A DNA stretch of 64,000 nt from Bacteroides faecium (GCF_012113595.1 NZ_CP050831.1:6696001-6760000), one strand, 5' to 3'. Positions 9,175 through 19,443 are shown, numbered from the stretch's first letter. Program-made: numbers and translations. Notes: generated by a model not told the origin, from the letters alone.

Positions 9175-11322
9175 TTATTCTTCATCCATCAGGATTTCCA
9201 AAATCTGACAAGCAGCTTTCGCAACCGGAGTACCCGGACCGAAGATAGCGGCTACACCTGCCTTATACAAGAAGTCATAATCCTGTGCAGGAATAACACC
9301 ACCGGCAATCACTACAATGTCTTCACGACCCAGTTTCTTCAACTCTTCAATAATCTGCGGAACCAGTGTCTTGTGTCCGGCAGCCAGTGAAGAAACACCT
9401 ACTACGTGAACGTCGTTTTCTACTGCTTCGCGAGCTGCTTCCGCAGGAGTCTGGAACAGAGGTCCCATATCCACGTCGAAACCACAGTCCGCATAACCTG
9501 TTGCTACCACTTTGGCACCACGGTCGTGACCGTCCTGTCCCATTTTGGCAACCATGATACGAGGTTGACGTCCCTCTTTCTTCGCAAACTTCTCAGCCAG
9601 TTCACAAGCACGTTTGAAGTCGCTGTCGTTTTTACTTTCTGATGAATACACGCCTGATATAGTTCTAATTATTGCTTTATAACGTCCTACTATCTGTTCG
9701 CAAGCAGATGAGATCTCACCCAATGTAGCGCGAACATGTGCTGCTTCCACAGCCAGCTCCAACAAGTTACCCTTGCCAGTCTTCACACATTCGGTAATAG
9801 CAGCCAATGCCTTGTCCACCTCTGCCTGGTTGCGTCCTTCTTTCAAACGATTCAGGTTGTCAATCTGTTCAAGACGAACCGCTGTATTATCAATTTCAAG
9901 AATATCAATCGGGGCTTCTTTTTCCAAACGATACTTGTTCACGCCGACAATAGTCTGCTGACCGCTGTCGATACGAGCCTGCGTACGTGCGGCAGCCTCT
10001 TCGATACGCATCTTAGGAATACCGGTTTCGATAGCTTTCGCCATACCACCCAGTTTTTCTACTTCCTCGATAAGTTCCCAAGCCTTGTGTGCCAGTTCGT
10101 TAGTCAAAGATTCTACATAATAAGAACCGCCCCACGGGTCAACGTTCTTACAAATGTAAGTTTCTTCCTGGATATAAATCTGAGTATTACGTGCAATACG
10201 TGCGGAGAAATCTGTCGGAAGAGCGATAGCCTCATCCAATGCATTGGTATGCAGAGACTGAGTATGTCCCAAAGCGGCAGCCATAGCTTCGATACAAGTA
10301 CGTCCCACGTTGTTGAACGGGTCTTGTTCGGTCAGTGACCAACCGGAAGTCTGGGAGTGAGTACGCAATGCCAGTGATTTCGGGTTCTTCGGATTGAACT
10401 GTTTCACAATCTTTGCCCACAACATACGTGCGGCACGCATCTTGGCGATTTCCATAAAGTGGTTTGTACCAATCGCCCAGAAGAAAGACAGACGGGGAGC
10501 AAACGCGTCAATATCAATACCTGCGGCAGTTCCGGCACGAAGATATTCCAAACCGTCAGCCAATGTATAAGCCAACTCGATATCTGCAGTAGCACCTGCT
10601 TCCTGCATGTGATAACCGGAGATAGAAATAGAGTTGAACTTCGGCATCTTCTGTGAAGTATATTCGAAGATATCAGAAATAATCTTCATAGAGAATGCAG
10701 GCGGATAAATATAGGTATTACGCACCATGAATTCTTTCAGAATATCATTCTGGATAGTACCAGCCATTTCTTCCAGTTTGGCACCTTGTTCCAGTCCGGC
10801 ATTGATATAGAATGCCATAATCGGAAGCACTGCACCGTTCATTGTCATAGACACGGACATCTTGTTCAAAGGAATACCGTCAAACAGGACTTTCATGTTC
10901 TCTAAGGAACAGATAGACACACCTGCCTTACCTACGTCACCCACAACACGTTCGTGGTCGGGGTCATAACCGCGGTGAGTAGCCAAGTCGAATGCTACCG
11001 ACAGACCTTTCTGACCGGAAGCAAGATTACGGCGATAGAAAGCATTTGATTCTTCGGCAGTGGAGAATCCGGCATACTGGCGGATAGTCCAGGGACGGAG
11101 CGTGTACATTACTGAATACGGACCACGCAGATAAGGTGGAAGTCCGGCAGCATAACCGAGGTGTTCCATTCCTTCGAGGTCTTCTTTTGTATAAACAGGC
11201 TTCACTTCAATGTGTTCCGGCGTTTTCCAGTCAGCGGAGATACCGTTAGCCTTTTGCCATTCAGCACCGTTAGCAGGCTGAAATGCGGCATATATATCTA
11301 AGTTTTTAAAATCTTTTCTCAT
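9175..11322 (-). CDS. mutB: Methylmalonyl-CoA mutase, large (catalytic) subunit
   Basis: The 715-residue protein has the full-length mutase layout: a TIM barrel (about residues 40-550, with PYLRGPYSVMYTLRPWTIRQ and RTHSQTSGWSL) and a C-terminal B12-binding Rossmann domain with the DxHxxG motif DGHDRG at about residues 597-602, whose His ligates cobalt in this family. It interconverts (R)-methylmalonyl-CoA and succinyl-CoA with adenosylcobalamin, the key step of Bacteroides propionate formation. It starts one base after the mutA stop, so translation is likely coupled. No epimerase or decarboxylase gene is adjacent. The B12 uptake island begins about 8 kb away. Confidence 0.98.
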   Translation of the reverse strand: MRKDFKNLDIYAAFQPANGAEWQKANGISADWKTPEHIEVKPVYTKEDLEGMEHLGYAAGLPPYLRGPYSVMYTLRPWTIRQYAGFSTAEESNAFYRRNLASGQKGLSVAFDLATHRGYDPDHERVVGDVGKAGVSICSLENMKVLFDGIPLNKMSVSMTMNGAVLPIMAFYINAGLEQGAKLEEMAGTIQNDILKEFMVRNTYIYPPAFSMKIISDIFEYTSQKMPKFNSISISGYHMQEAGATADIELAYTLADGLEYLRAGTAAGIDIDAFAPRLSFFWAIGTNHFMEIAKMRAARMLWAKIVKQFNPKNPKSLALRTHSQTSGWSLTEQDPFNNVGRTCIEAMAAALGHTQSLHTNALDEAIALPTDFSARIARNTQIYIQEETYICKNVDPWGGSYYVESLTNELAHKAWELIEEVEKLGGMAKAIETGIPKMRIEEAAARTQARIDSGQQTIVGVNKYRLEKEAPIDILEIDNTAVRLEQIDNLNRLKEGRNQAEVDKALAAITECVKTGKGNLLELAVEAAHVRATLGEISSACEQIVGRYKAIIRTISGVYSSESKNDSDFKRACELAEKFAKKEGRQPRIMVAKMGQDGHDRGAKVVATGYADCGFDVDMGPLFQTPAEAAREAVENDVHVVGVSSLAAGHKTLVPQIIEELKKLGREDIVVIAGGVIPAQDYDFLYKAGVAAIFGPGTPVAKAACQILEILMDEE

Positions 11323-11323
11323 C

Positions 11324-13225
11324 TTACTTCAATAGTTTGGCGTTAAACTCTTTCAAGGTATCCAGTACGTTGACACGGACATGGATGAAGTTCTCGATAC
11401 CTGCCGCTTTCAATTCGTCCATACAAGCAGGAGCACCGGCAACGATAAACATAGCGCGACCGTTCAATGCCTTGAATGCAGGAACTGCATATTCCGCATA
11501 TTCATCATCACTTGAACAGATTACGACAATGTCGGCTTTGGCAGCCATAGCTGCTTCTACTCCGGCTTCCACCGTTTCAAATCCGAGGTTATCAACCACT
11601 TCATAACCGGCACAAGCCAGGAAGTTGCAAGAGTATTGCGCACGTGCCTGACGCATAGCCAGGTTACCGATAGTCAGCATGAATGCTTTCGGACGTTTGC
11701 CAGATGCTTCCGTTTCAAGACGCAATGCTTCAAACTCGCTGGCAGCACGGTCGAATACCAATGTATCCACATCTTTCTCACAAGTATGAGCATCACCGCC
11801 ACAGCAGCATTTTGCTTCAACCGGTTGCTTATCTCCGGCCTTTTCATTGAAGTTCGGGAATTGGTTAGTACCCAACAATACTTCACGACGTTGAGCCACC
11901 GCTTTATGACGGGCTTTATTACTTTCGTTGACAGCAGCCTGAACAGTCCCCGCCTTCAATGCAGCATAGAAACCACCGGCTTCTTCTACAGACAAGAACA
12001 GGTTCCATGCTTGTTGTGCAATAGATATTGTCAGGTTTTCAATATAGTAAGAACCGGCAGCCGGGTCAATTACTTTATCGAAATGAGATTCTTCCTTCAA
12101 CAACAGTTGTTGATTGCGCGCCAGACGTTCTGAGAAGTCATCCGGAGTTTCGTAAGTCTTGTCGAACGGAGTGACAGTCATTGAATCCACACCGCCCAAT
12201 GCGGCACTCATCGCTTCAGTTTGTGTACGAAGCAGGTTCACGTGTGCATCAAACAAGGTAAGATTGAAAGTGGAAGTTTCCGCATGAACCGCCATTTTTG
12301 CCGCGCAACGGCATTCACCGTTAGCACCTTTATTATCACAGTCACGCAGGCATTCAGGATTGTAAGAAGCAACGATATTCGCCCACAACAGACGTGCGGC
12401 ACGGAATTTAGCAATTTCAAGGAAATAGTTGGAGCTGATACCGAAGTTAAATTTGATTTTCTTAGCTACTATGGCAGCAGGAACACCGGCATCGGTCAGT
12501 TGGCTCATGTATTCATTACCCCAAGCCAGTGCATAACCTAATTCCTGAGAAATATAAGCTCCGGCATTGTTCAGCGATAATGCGTTCACATTCAGTACGC
12601 GGTAGAAAGGAAGCGGTTGGATAGCTTCAATCAGTGCTTTGGCAGTCTGTACCATATCCCCCTTTTCCTTGCCGCGGGTCAGCATCTTGTTGAAGAAATC
12701 ATAGTTGATGGAGCCTTTCAGCTTCTTCACATCATAATCCTTCTTCTGGAAATAAGCTACCAGCAGATTAGCCAGTTCTACAACGTGTCCCTGACAAGTA
12801 GAGAAGTTCAGTTCAACACACTCAGCCTGAATATCATTCAACAGAGTCTCAAGATATTCCGCATTGAGTTCTTTTGCCTTTACATGGAAAGAAAGTGAAT
12901 CGACACCTTTGTTCAGGATATCCAGTGCTTTCGCATTGGCCTCTTTAGGACATTCCACTCTGATTTCCTGGCGAACCAGCCACTCGTTGTTGTCTTTTTT
13001 AGTTCCTCTCAGATACGGGAATTCTCCGGGAAGCGCATCAGTAGTTTTTAAACCTTCCAAATCTTCCATCCGGTAGAAAGGTTTCACTTTGAACCCTTCG
13101 TTTGTCTTCCAAACGAGCTTCTTCTCAAAATCAGCACCTTTCAAGTCGGCTGTAACCTTCTCCATCCATTGCTCGGTGGAGACAGGAGAAAAGTCTGAGA
13201 AGAGTTTTTCTTTTTTGTCTGCCAT
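11324..13225 (-). CDS. mutA: Methylmalonyl-CoA mutase, small subunit
   Basis: The 633-residue protein is a degenerate mutase that pairs with MutB. It has a related barrel (YLRGTKKDNNEWLVRQEI) and a C-terminal Rossmann-like domain, but the place of the DxHxxG motif is taken by IGNLAMRQARA, so it cannot bind cobalt in base-off/His-on form. Two Cys clusters are unusual: CDNKGANGECRC near residue 300 and CCCGGDAHTC near residue 475. These resemble metal or redox sites and deserve attention. It is the first gene of the mutAB operon, with a TATATTTG box at 13306-13313. Confidence 0.97.
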   Translation of the reverse strand: MADKKEKLFSDFSPVSTEQWMEKVTADLKGADFEKKLVWKTNEGFKVKPFYRMEDLEGLKTTDALPGEFPYLRGTKKDNNEWLVRQEIRVECPKEANAKALDILNKGVDSLSFHVKAKELNAEYLETLLNDIQAECVELNFSTCQGHVVELANLLVAYFQKKDYDVKKLKGSINYDFFNKMLTRGKEKGDMVQTAKALIEAIQPLPFYRVLNVNALSLNNAGAYISQELGYALAWGNEYMSQLTDAGVPAAIVAKKIKFNFGISSNYFLEIAKFRAARLLWANIVASYNPECLRDCDNKGANGECRCAAKMAVHAETSTFNLTLFDAHVNLLRTQTEAMSAALGGVDSMTVTPFDKTYETPDDFSERLARNQQLLLKEESHFDKVIDPAAGSYYIENLTISIAQQAWNLFLSVEEAGGFYAALKAGTVQAAVNESNKARHKAVAQRREVLLGTNQFPNFNEKAGDKQPVEAKCCCGGDAHTCEKDVDTLVFDRAASEFEALRLETEASGKRPKAFMLTIGNLAMRQARAQYSCNFLACAGYEVVDNLGFETVEAGVEAAMAAKADIVVICSSDDEYAEYAVPAFKALNGRAMFIVAGAPACMDELKAAGIENFIHVRVNVLDTLKEFNAKLLK

Positions 13226-13305
13226 AGTTTATCTAAAATTAAAACAAGAATTAATATTGTCTTTATTTTTATCTGTCTCTTTCCAAATGTCTGTTGTTCG
13301 ACTTG

Positions 13306-13313
13306 CAAATATA
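13306..13313 (-). promoter_or_regulatory. Probable -7 box of the mutAB operon
   Basis: The minus strand reads TATATTTG, with TTTG 15 bases upstream, a spacing a little short of the usual 19-21. The leader to the mutA start is about 75 bases. It shows no cobalamin riboswitch elements, so mutAB does not seem to be B12-switched directly. Confidence 0.5.
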
Positions 13314-13412
13314 ACTAATAAGTTAAAACAAAGCTCTTTTTTATAGAAAATTCGCACAGTCCGCTTGCAGAATGTCGGACATTTGATAAGTAAAATAAAA
13401 GAGGAGAAATAC

Positions 13413-13443
13413 TTGATTTACATGAATGTTATAAGTAATTTTG
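13413..13443 (+). promoter_or_regulatory. Bacteroides promoter of the YidE-type transporter gene
   Basis: A TTG at 13413-13415 (-33) is followed after 20 bases by TAATTTTG at 13436-13443 (-7), close to consensus. The transcript would carry a leader of roughly 30 bases before the ATG at 13483. Confidence 0.65.
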
Positions 13444-13482
13444 CACCCGTTTTGAAAAAGACATTATAAAAACTGCTATATT

Positions 13483-15147
13483 ATGGATTGGTTACAAAGT
13501 TTATTGTGGGACCCCAGTTCCGTGGCACACATCGTGTTCCTCTACGCATTTGTAGTGGCAGCAGGCGTGTATCTCGGCAAGATAAAGATATTCGGAGTAT
13601 CTTTGGGCGTCACATTTGTTTTGTTTGCCGGCATCCTGATGGGACATTTCGGCTTCACAGCCGATACACACATCCTACATTTCATCCGTGAATTCGGATT
13701 GATTTTGTTCGTATTCTGTATCGGTCTTCAGGTGGGGCCGTCTTTCTTCTCTTCTTTCAAAAAAGGGGGAATGACATTGAACCTGTTGGCTGTAGGCATC
13801 GTTGTGTTAAATATTGCCGTTGCACTGGGGCTTTATTACCTGTGGAACGGTCGTGTAGAACTGCCGATGATGGTAGGTATCCTCTACGGAGCTGTGACAA
13901 ACACTCCGGGACTTGGTGCCGCCAATGAAGCTCTGAACCAGTTGAGCTACAACGGCCCGCAAATTGCGCTGGGTTATGCCTGTGCTTATCCGCTCGGCGT
14001 GGTAGGTATTATCGGTTCTATCATCGCTATCCGCTACATCTTCCGTGTCAACATGGCGAAGGAAGAAGAAAGCTTGAAAACGCAAAGCGGAGATGCACAC
14101 CATAAGCCACATATGTTGAGCCTTGAGGTGCGCAATGAATCTATCAGCGGAAAGACGCTGATTGAAATCAAGGAATTCCTGGGACGCCAGTTTGTTTGTT
14201 CCCGTATTTGTCATGAAGGTCATGTAAGTATTCCCAACCATGAGACTATCTTCAACGTAGGCGACCAGTTATTCATTGTTTGCTCAGAAGAAGATGCTCC
14301 CGCTATCATTGTATTTATAGGAAAAGAAGTGGAACTCGACTGGGAGAAACAAGACCTTCCGATGGTATCCCGCCGTATTCTGGTTACCAAACCGGAAATT
14401 AACGGAAAGACGCTGGGTTCCATGCACTTCCGCAGTATGTATGGTGTAAACGTAACTCGTATCAACCGTTCCGGTATGGACTTGTTCGCCGACCCGAACT
14501 TGATTCTTCAGGTGGGTGACCGTGTGATGGTAGTAGGTCAGCAAGATGCGGTAGACCGCGTCGCAGGTGTGCTGGGTAATCAGTTGAAACGACTGGATAC
14601 ACCGAACATCGTGACTATCTTCGTCGGTATTTTCTTAGGTATCCTTTTGGGTAGCCTTCCTATCGCATTCCCCGGCATGCCGACTCCTTTGAAACTGGGA
14701 TTAGCCGGTGGTCCTCTGGTAGTAGCTATTCTTATCGGACGCTTCGGGCACAAACTTCACCTGGTGACTTATACTACAATGAGTGCCAATCTGATGCTTC
14801 GTGAAATTGGTATCGTACTCTTCCTTGCCAGTGTCGGCATAGATGCCGGAGCCAACTTCGTGCAGACGGTGGTCGAAGGTGACGGGCTGTTATATGTAGG
14901 CTGTGGTTTCCTTATCACAGTCATTCCGTTGCTTATCATTGGTGCTATCGCAAGGTTGTATTGCAAAGTCAACTACTTTACCCTGATGGGATTGATAGCC
15001 GGTAGCAACACCGACCCGCCCGCATTGGCTTATGCCAATCAGGTAACATCAAGCGATGCTCCCGCAGTAGGATACTCTACCGTTTATCCATTATCTATGT
15101 TCCTTCGTATTCTGACGGGACAGATGATATTATTGGCAATGATGTAA
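13483..15147 (+). CDS. YidE/YbjL (AspT-type) duplication transporter with two TrkA-C domains
   Basis: The 554-residue membrane protein has two related membrane halves (about residues 15-190 and 375-554). Between them are two RCK_C/TrkA-C regulatory domains (about 210-290 and 295-375, with the repeated pattern IFNVGDQLFIVC and ILQVGDRVMVVGQ). The internal membrane repeat is visible as GAVTNTPGLGAANEAL versus GLIAGSNTDPPALAYANQ. AspT is an aspartate:alanine exchanger; for this clade the substrate is unknown and an aspartate/dicarboxylate role is inference. The gene is monocistronic, with a terminator directly after it. Confidence 0.92.
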   Translation: MDWLQSLLWDPSSVAHIVFLYAFVVAAGVYLGKIKIFGVSLGVTFVLFAGILMGHFGFTADTHILHFIREFGLILFVFCIGLQVGPSFFSSFKKGGMTLNLLAVGIVVLNIAVALGLYYLWNGRVELPMMVGILYGAVTNTPGLGAANEALNQLSYNGPQIALGYACAYPLGVVGIIGSIIAIRYIFRVNMAKEEESLKTQSGDAHHKPHMLSLEVRNESISGKTLIEIKEFLGRQFVCSRICHEGHVSIPNHETIFNVGDQLFIVCSEEDAPAIIVFIGKEVELDWEKQDLPMVSRRILVTKPEINGKTLGSMHFRSMYGVNVTRINRSGMDLFADPNLILQVGDRVMVVGQQDAVDRVAGVLGNQLKRLDTPNIVTIFVGIFLGILLGSLPIAFPGMPTPLKLGLAGGPLVVAILIGRFGHKLHLVTYTTMSANLMLREIGIVLFLASVGIDAGANFVQTVVEGDGLLYVGCGFLITVIPLLIIGAIARLYCKVNYFTLMGLIAGSNTDPPALAYANQVTSSDAPAVGYSTVYPLSMFLRILTGQMILLAMM

Positions 15148-15169
15148 ATCGAGCTTAGCATATAAGCAG

Positions 15170-15216
15170 TAAAGCCGGCTATATTCTTCTACAGAATTAC
15201 GCCGGCTTTATTTATT
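15170..15216. terminator. Bidirectional terminator
   Basis: Arms AAAGCCGGCT (15171-15180) and GCCGGCTTTA (15201-15210) form a GC-rich hairpin with T-rich flanks on both strands. It serves the transporter (+) and the kinase-like gene (-). Confidence 0.85.
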
Positions 15217-15251
15217 TCATATATCAGTATTGTTTTGTACTATCTATCGTC

Positions 15252-15917
15252 TTATAGTATCAACTTCAATTTCTTCACCACAAACTCTTCCACAAACCGC
15301 ACGGTTTCTTCCACTCCCAGTGAAGAAGAGTCCACACACAAATGATAAGTAGCTGCTGCCCCCCAAGTCTTATAACTATAATAATTATAGTATTCCGAAC
15401 GTCTCTTGTCCGCTTTTTCGATAATCTCTTCTGCAGCCTCTTCATTCACCTGATGAATCCGGCAAACCCTTTCAATACGGTCTTCCTTCGAAGCCGAAAT
15501 AAAGATATTCGCGCAACGGGGATGCTCGCGCAAGATATAATCCGCACAACGTCCTACAAACACACAGGACTTCTCTGCCGCCAAACGACGGATGACATCA
15601 CTCTGCACTTTAAACAGAGCATCATTGCTCAAACAATTAGTGCACGGCATCGCCCCTTCACTGATAAACGGGAAGCGCATACCGAACAATCCCCCGATAA
15701 TACCTTGCGAAGCCTTTTCGTCCGCTTTCTCAAAGAATTCCTTACACAGGCCGCTTTCTTCGGAAGCCAGATTAATCAGTTCTTTATCGTAGAAGTCGAT
15801 TCCCAAACGAGCTGCCAACTTCTCTCCGATTTCCTTGCCGCCGCTACCCAATTGTCGACCGATGTTAATTACATAATTACCGCTCATAGTACATTTTGTT
15901 TTATGGTTTGGTAGCAA
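15252..15917 (-). CDS. Cytidylate kinase-like family protein
   Basis: The predicted protein starts best at the Met in residue 11 (MSGNYVINIGRQLGSGG, position 15887), giving about 211 residues. It has a P-loop variant (GRQLGSGGKEIGEKLA), a Lid-like region and FVGRCADYIL, all typical of the cytidylate_kin2 family, which is common in Bacteroidetes and firmicutes next to or apart from true cmk. The phosphate acceptor is not known for this subfamily. Cys residues in AMPCTNCLSN are noticeable. It stands alone between convergent and tail-to-tail neighbours. Confidence 0.85.
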   Translation of the reverse strand: MLPNHKTKCTMSGNYVINIGRQLGSGGKEIGEKLAARLGIDFYDKELINLASEESGLCKEFFEKADEKASQGIIGGLFGMRFPFISEGAMPCTNCLSNDALFKVQSDVIRRLAAEKSCVFVGRCADYILREHPRCANIFISASKEDRIERVCRIHQVNEEAAEEIIEKADKRRSEYYNYYSYKTWGAAATYHLCVDSSSLGVEETVRFVEEFVVKKLKLIL

Positions 15918-15939
15918 ACATACGACTTTTTTCTAAAAC

Positions 15940-18699
15940 TCACATCATCAGACGAAAGTTATATTTGAAAGTAACGATGAAATATCCTTTAATTTCCTGC
16001 GTGCGGAACTCATAAAAGCCATCGGCAGTAGGCATACGATTAAAACTTTTCCTTCTCCCCAATATATCCGCCCAATGAGCCGACAATTCCGCCTTCTTCT
16101 CTTTCAGGAACCGCCAAGTAGCAGTCGCGTTCCATACAATCTCGTCATCTTCCCCTTTCTGAATATTCGTGCCGCTACGCAGCATATAAGCGGCATCCGT
16201 GCGCAACTGCAAACCGAAAGGGAAATCCACATACCCGTCAAAACGGAAGTTATAATAGCGGGTATAGTTATCATTATCATTCAAGGAATTAAGCGAATAC
16301 TGGTAATTCCAGGAAGCGGCAAGTTCAAGTCCGCCCCAAGCAGGCTGATAACCCGTCCTCACTTCGCAATCCAGCGCGGTATCACGCGTCGTACTCTTCT
16401 CCGGTTGCACATTCCTGTCCTCGTTTACCATACTGACACGGTTGCTATACCTTCCCCCCGAATTCAGCCTTAAAGAAAAATGTCCCCAACGCTTCCACCA
16501 GTTTGCGTTTCCATAGGTATTCCAATTACCGTTGATATTGATAGGATACGTTTCCCGCCCACCGCTCTGTACATCATAGAGCATCACTTGCGTCACACTG
16601 TTCTGCTCCATCTGCCATCCCGCATTAGCCGACATGCCTTTGGAAGGATACTGAAAGCTCAAACGGATATTGTGAATAAACATCTGCTTCAAGTCCGGGT
16701 TTCCACGAGTGATGTACAACGGATTACTATTATCCGTCAGCGGCATCAAGTCCGACAAGGAAGGCTGCCGCGTCCTTCCGTCATAACTTAGGTTGACACG
16801 CATTTTCTCCTTTTTCTGCCACCCCACCCAGAGCATAGGTTGATAGTCAATGATATTCATCGCAGTATCTGCGTGAAGCGTCCCTACTTTCCGGTCAATG
16901 GTACGTTTTTGTGGAGTGACACCCAGCGATGCATTAAACATCCAGACATCATCCGAATAATTGAATCCCACATTCAAGTCGTGTCCGTTGCTACGGCTAT
17001 GACTCCGGTTGCTCAAACTATCCACATATCCGGTTTCATAACCGGAAGGCAATTCACCGAAAACATCTGAATGGAGCAATGAAGACAAATCATAAGTAGA
17101 ACGATTGTCCCGTTCATACCGGGTACTCCAATTATATGCCGCCCGGAAATGTATCTTCTTGCCGATAGGCTGGGTGAAGCTTACCCCTACCCGCCACGAA
17201 TTATTCCGTTGGGGAGAATCCAGATACTGATTCCGATAAAGCACCGAATCATTTCCATGCTTGTCCTTCAGCTTGAAATACGTAGTCTGTGACAGTGAAA
17301 AACTTTCATTATCTCCCCACGATTCAGAATTCATAATATTCAATCCCAAGGTTGTTCCTTTCTCATTCAGACGGCGCATAATCCCTACCGCCCAACTGGC
17401 ATTATTGGATTTCCCATCCGAGAGCGAGCGGTTCTCACTACGGTTCACCTTTATATCTTCGGGGATAGATTCAAAATCATCGAACATCCTTTCATGATTC
17501 ACACTGGGCGGAGCGTCAAAAGAAGCACTCTGACTGGAACTTTCATTCTGATTAGGAGAGGATCCGAAGTTTACGTTGAAATGGAGCTGTGTACGTTTAT
17601 CCAATTCTCCAAATCCCATAAGACTTGAATTTATCGACCGGCTTTTAGAGTTGTTCTCATTGGCAGACGCGGAATACTGATTACCTGTTTTCAAATACTG
17701 TTCCTGATACATGGAAGTAACATTCCCATTCCGGTTGAAATCATAATTCACATTTCCGTTCAGTGTGAACTTCTTACCGAATTTATACGTCGCATTCATC
17801 CCGACGGTATTACTTATATTATCCTTATATGTACTGTTCTGATAACGATTGGTAGAACGTGCGATAAAAGAAAGGTTCTGTCCGTCCTTGCTAAAATAGT
17901 TCACCTGTCCCTCCAAATCCTTTTTCTTATTATTGCCATACCCTACTGTCGCATTTGTCAGCCAAGTCTTGTTCAGTTCATCCTTGGTTTGCAGATCGAG
18001 CACATATTTCTTTTCTCCCGAACTGATGCCCGTAAATTCTTCCTCTTTTGATTTCTTGTCGTACACCTTCAGCTTACTAATCAAGTTTGCCGGCAGATTC
18101 TCGAGCGCTGTCTTTTTATCTCCGGAGAAGAAGGACTCCCCATTAACATTGATTTCGCTGATAGGCTGACCGTTGTAAGTCAACGAATTATCTTTCTTAT
18201 TATACTCCAGTCCCGGCACACGCTTTACCAAATCTTCCAGATAAGCCCCTTCGGGAGTCTTATAGGCAGCAGCGTTGATAACGGTCGTATCCCCTTCCAT
18301 CACCACTTCCTTCAATTTCCCCGTAATCGTCACTTCATCAATCCGGATATCCTCATCCTTGAGCACCACCGTGCCGACATTCACCGATGCGGAATCACCC
18401 AGCGCACGATACACCGACTGCATCCCCATAAAAGAAACCTTCATCAAATATTGCTTTTTCTTCTGCGACTGATAATTGAGAGTAAACCGACCATTTCGGT
18501 CGCTCGTCGCACCTTTCACAAACGAAGAGTCATTCTTCTCCAGGATAACGATGCTTGCAGAAGGCAAGGGCTGCTTCTTATTACCACCGGTTTCCATCGC
18601 CTGCACTTTTCCCCGAACAGTTCTCACCTGCTGGGCATATGAAACTGTATGCACAGAAAGCAGCAGTAAAAGTAATCCCACCAACTTACAAACATTCAT
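15940..18699 (-). CDS. Outer-membrane beta-barrel protein with carboxypeptidase-regulatory and plug domains
   Basis: The 919-residue protein has a signal peptide ending near SYAQQ, a carboxypeptidase-regulatory-like domain (about residues 28-115), a TonB-plug-like region (about 120-220, with TPEGAYLEDLVKRVPGLEY) and a barrel of the OMP_b-brl_3 type up to the C-terminal FKYNFRLMM. Such proteins resemble TonB-dependent receptors but are often not paired with a SusD lipoprotein; the ligand is unknown. There is no SusD, sigma or FecR gene next to it. The frame is intact. Downstream it lies 22 bases from the kinase-like gene on the same strand. Confidence 0.88.
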   Translation of the reverse strand: MNVCKLVGLLLLLLSVHTVSYAQQVRTVRGKVQAMETGGNKKQPLPSASIVILEKNDSSFVKGATSDRNGRFTLNYQSQKKKQYLMKVSFMGMQSVYRALGDSASVNVGTVVLKDEDIRIDEVTITGKLKEVVMEGDTTVINAAAYKTPEGAYLEDLVKRVPGLEYNKKDNSLTYNGQPISEINVNGESFFSGDKKTALENLPANLISKLKVYDKKSKEEEFTGISSGEKKYVLDLQTKDELNKTWLTNATVGYGNNKKKDLEGQVNYFSKDGQNLSFIARSTNRYQNSTYKDNISNTVGMNATYKFGKKFTLNGNVNYDFNRNGNVTSMYQEQYLKTGNQYSASANENNSKSRSINSSLMGFGELDKRTQLHFNVNFGSSPNQNESSSQSASFDAPPSVNHERMFDDFESIPEDIKVNRSENRSLSDGKSNNASWAVGIMRRLNEKGTTLGLNIMNSESWGDNESFSLSQTTYFKLKDKHGNDSVLYRNQYLDSPQRNNSWRVGVSFTQPIGKKIHFRAAYNWSTRYERDNRSTYDLSSLLHSDVFGELPSGYETGYVDSLSNRSHSRSNGHDLNVGFNYSDDVWMFNASLGVTPQKRTIDRKVGTLHADTAMNIIDYQPMLWVGWQKKEKMRVNLSYDGRTRQPSLSDLMPLTDNSNPLYITRGNPDLKQMFIHNIRLSFQYPSKGMSANAGWQMEQNSVTQVMLYDVQSGGRETYPININGNWNTYGNANWWKRWGHFSLRLNSGGRYSNRVSMVNEDRNVQPEKSTTRDTALDCEVRTGYQPAWGGLELAASWNYQYSLNSLNDNDNYTRYYNFRFDGYVDFPFGLQLRTDAAYMLRSGTNIQKGEDDEIVWNATATWRFLKEKKAELSAHWADILGRRKSFNRMPTADGFYEFRTQEIKGYFIVTFKYNFRLMM

Positions 18700-19435
18700 A
18701 TCATATAGTAGTTAAGTCCTAAATTCAATTTATTTCAAAAACCGGACAAAGTTAATAAAAGAGTCCCGAAATGTTATGATAAATCTGAAAAAAAGAATGG
18801 TAGCATCCCTATATTAAAAAAAGAACAGTCTGATATCTGTTTCTTACGGAAATTCCACTCATAAACAGAATAATATGCAAATAGATGAAAGAATAAGAAC
18901 TACAAAGAATCAGAAAGAAAGAGATATACGTCTAAAACCATCAGGTTTAATAAAAAAAAGAAGAAAACACAAACATACATCACATCAAACATACTATTCT
19001 ACATACAATTTATCAAATATAAAACAACAACAAAGCAAAAGCAACCAGCATAAAAGAGCCTTATCCGACAGTCAAAACAGGCTCATTTTCATGCAACGAA
19101 ACCTTCCTTTTAAGGCATCGCCCCGTTCCTTTAAAAGAAACACTGGTTTCCTTTAAAAGGAAACTCATCATACTCACCGACCAAGCAAACATTTATAATA
19201 TTCAAAAACGTATGCTTATTCTTCCCATATACACTTTCAAGGAGATATTTCGCATATTCATGCAGAAGAGAATACAATTTTCTTCCTAAAATAGACTTTT
19301 ATCTTTCAGTTATCTACAAGAAAATCTTAAAAACAGAACATTTTTCACTTTGTTACTATCTAAATATCTTTGACACATATTAAATTGAAATAAAAAAATC
19401 AGCAAACAAAAGACATTATATGTAAAAAATATGCC
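18700..19435. other. A+T-rich intergenic region with a small palindrome array
   Basis: This 736-base gap between divergent transcripts is strongly A+T-rich and has no gene I can support. The only visible structure is a cluster at 19105-19168: CCTTTTAAGG followed by two related palindromes, GTTCCTTTAAAAGAAAC and GTTTCCTTTAAAAGGAAAC. It resembles the palindrome arrays at 34232, 42838 and 57400 in design though not in sequence. Confidence 0.6.
19105..19168. repeat. Short palindrome array (CCTTTAAAAGG type)
   Basis: Three neighbouring imperfect palindromes share the core CCTTTAAAAG. The last, GTTTCCTTTAAAAGGAAAC, is almost perfect. They lie in a gene-free stretch. A role as terminator, protein site or mobile repeat cannot be decided. 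Confidence 0.55.
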
Positions 19436-19443
19436 TATCTTTG
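19436..19443 (+). promoter_or_regulatory. -7 box of the B12 uptake operon
   Basis: TATCTTTG matches the Bacteroides -7 consensus and lies just before the cobalamin riboswitch, placing transcription start near 19450. Confidence 0.65.

Noticed and set aside
18875..19156. Plus-strand open frame of 93 codons in the gap before riboswitch 1
   Set aside because: Composition is Lys/Ser/His/Gln-rich from A-rich DNA, it crosses a palindrome array and has no promoter or family resemblance.
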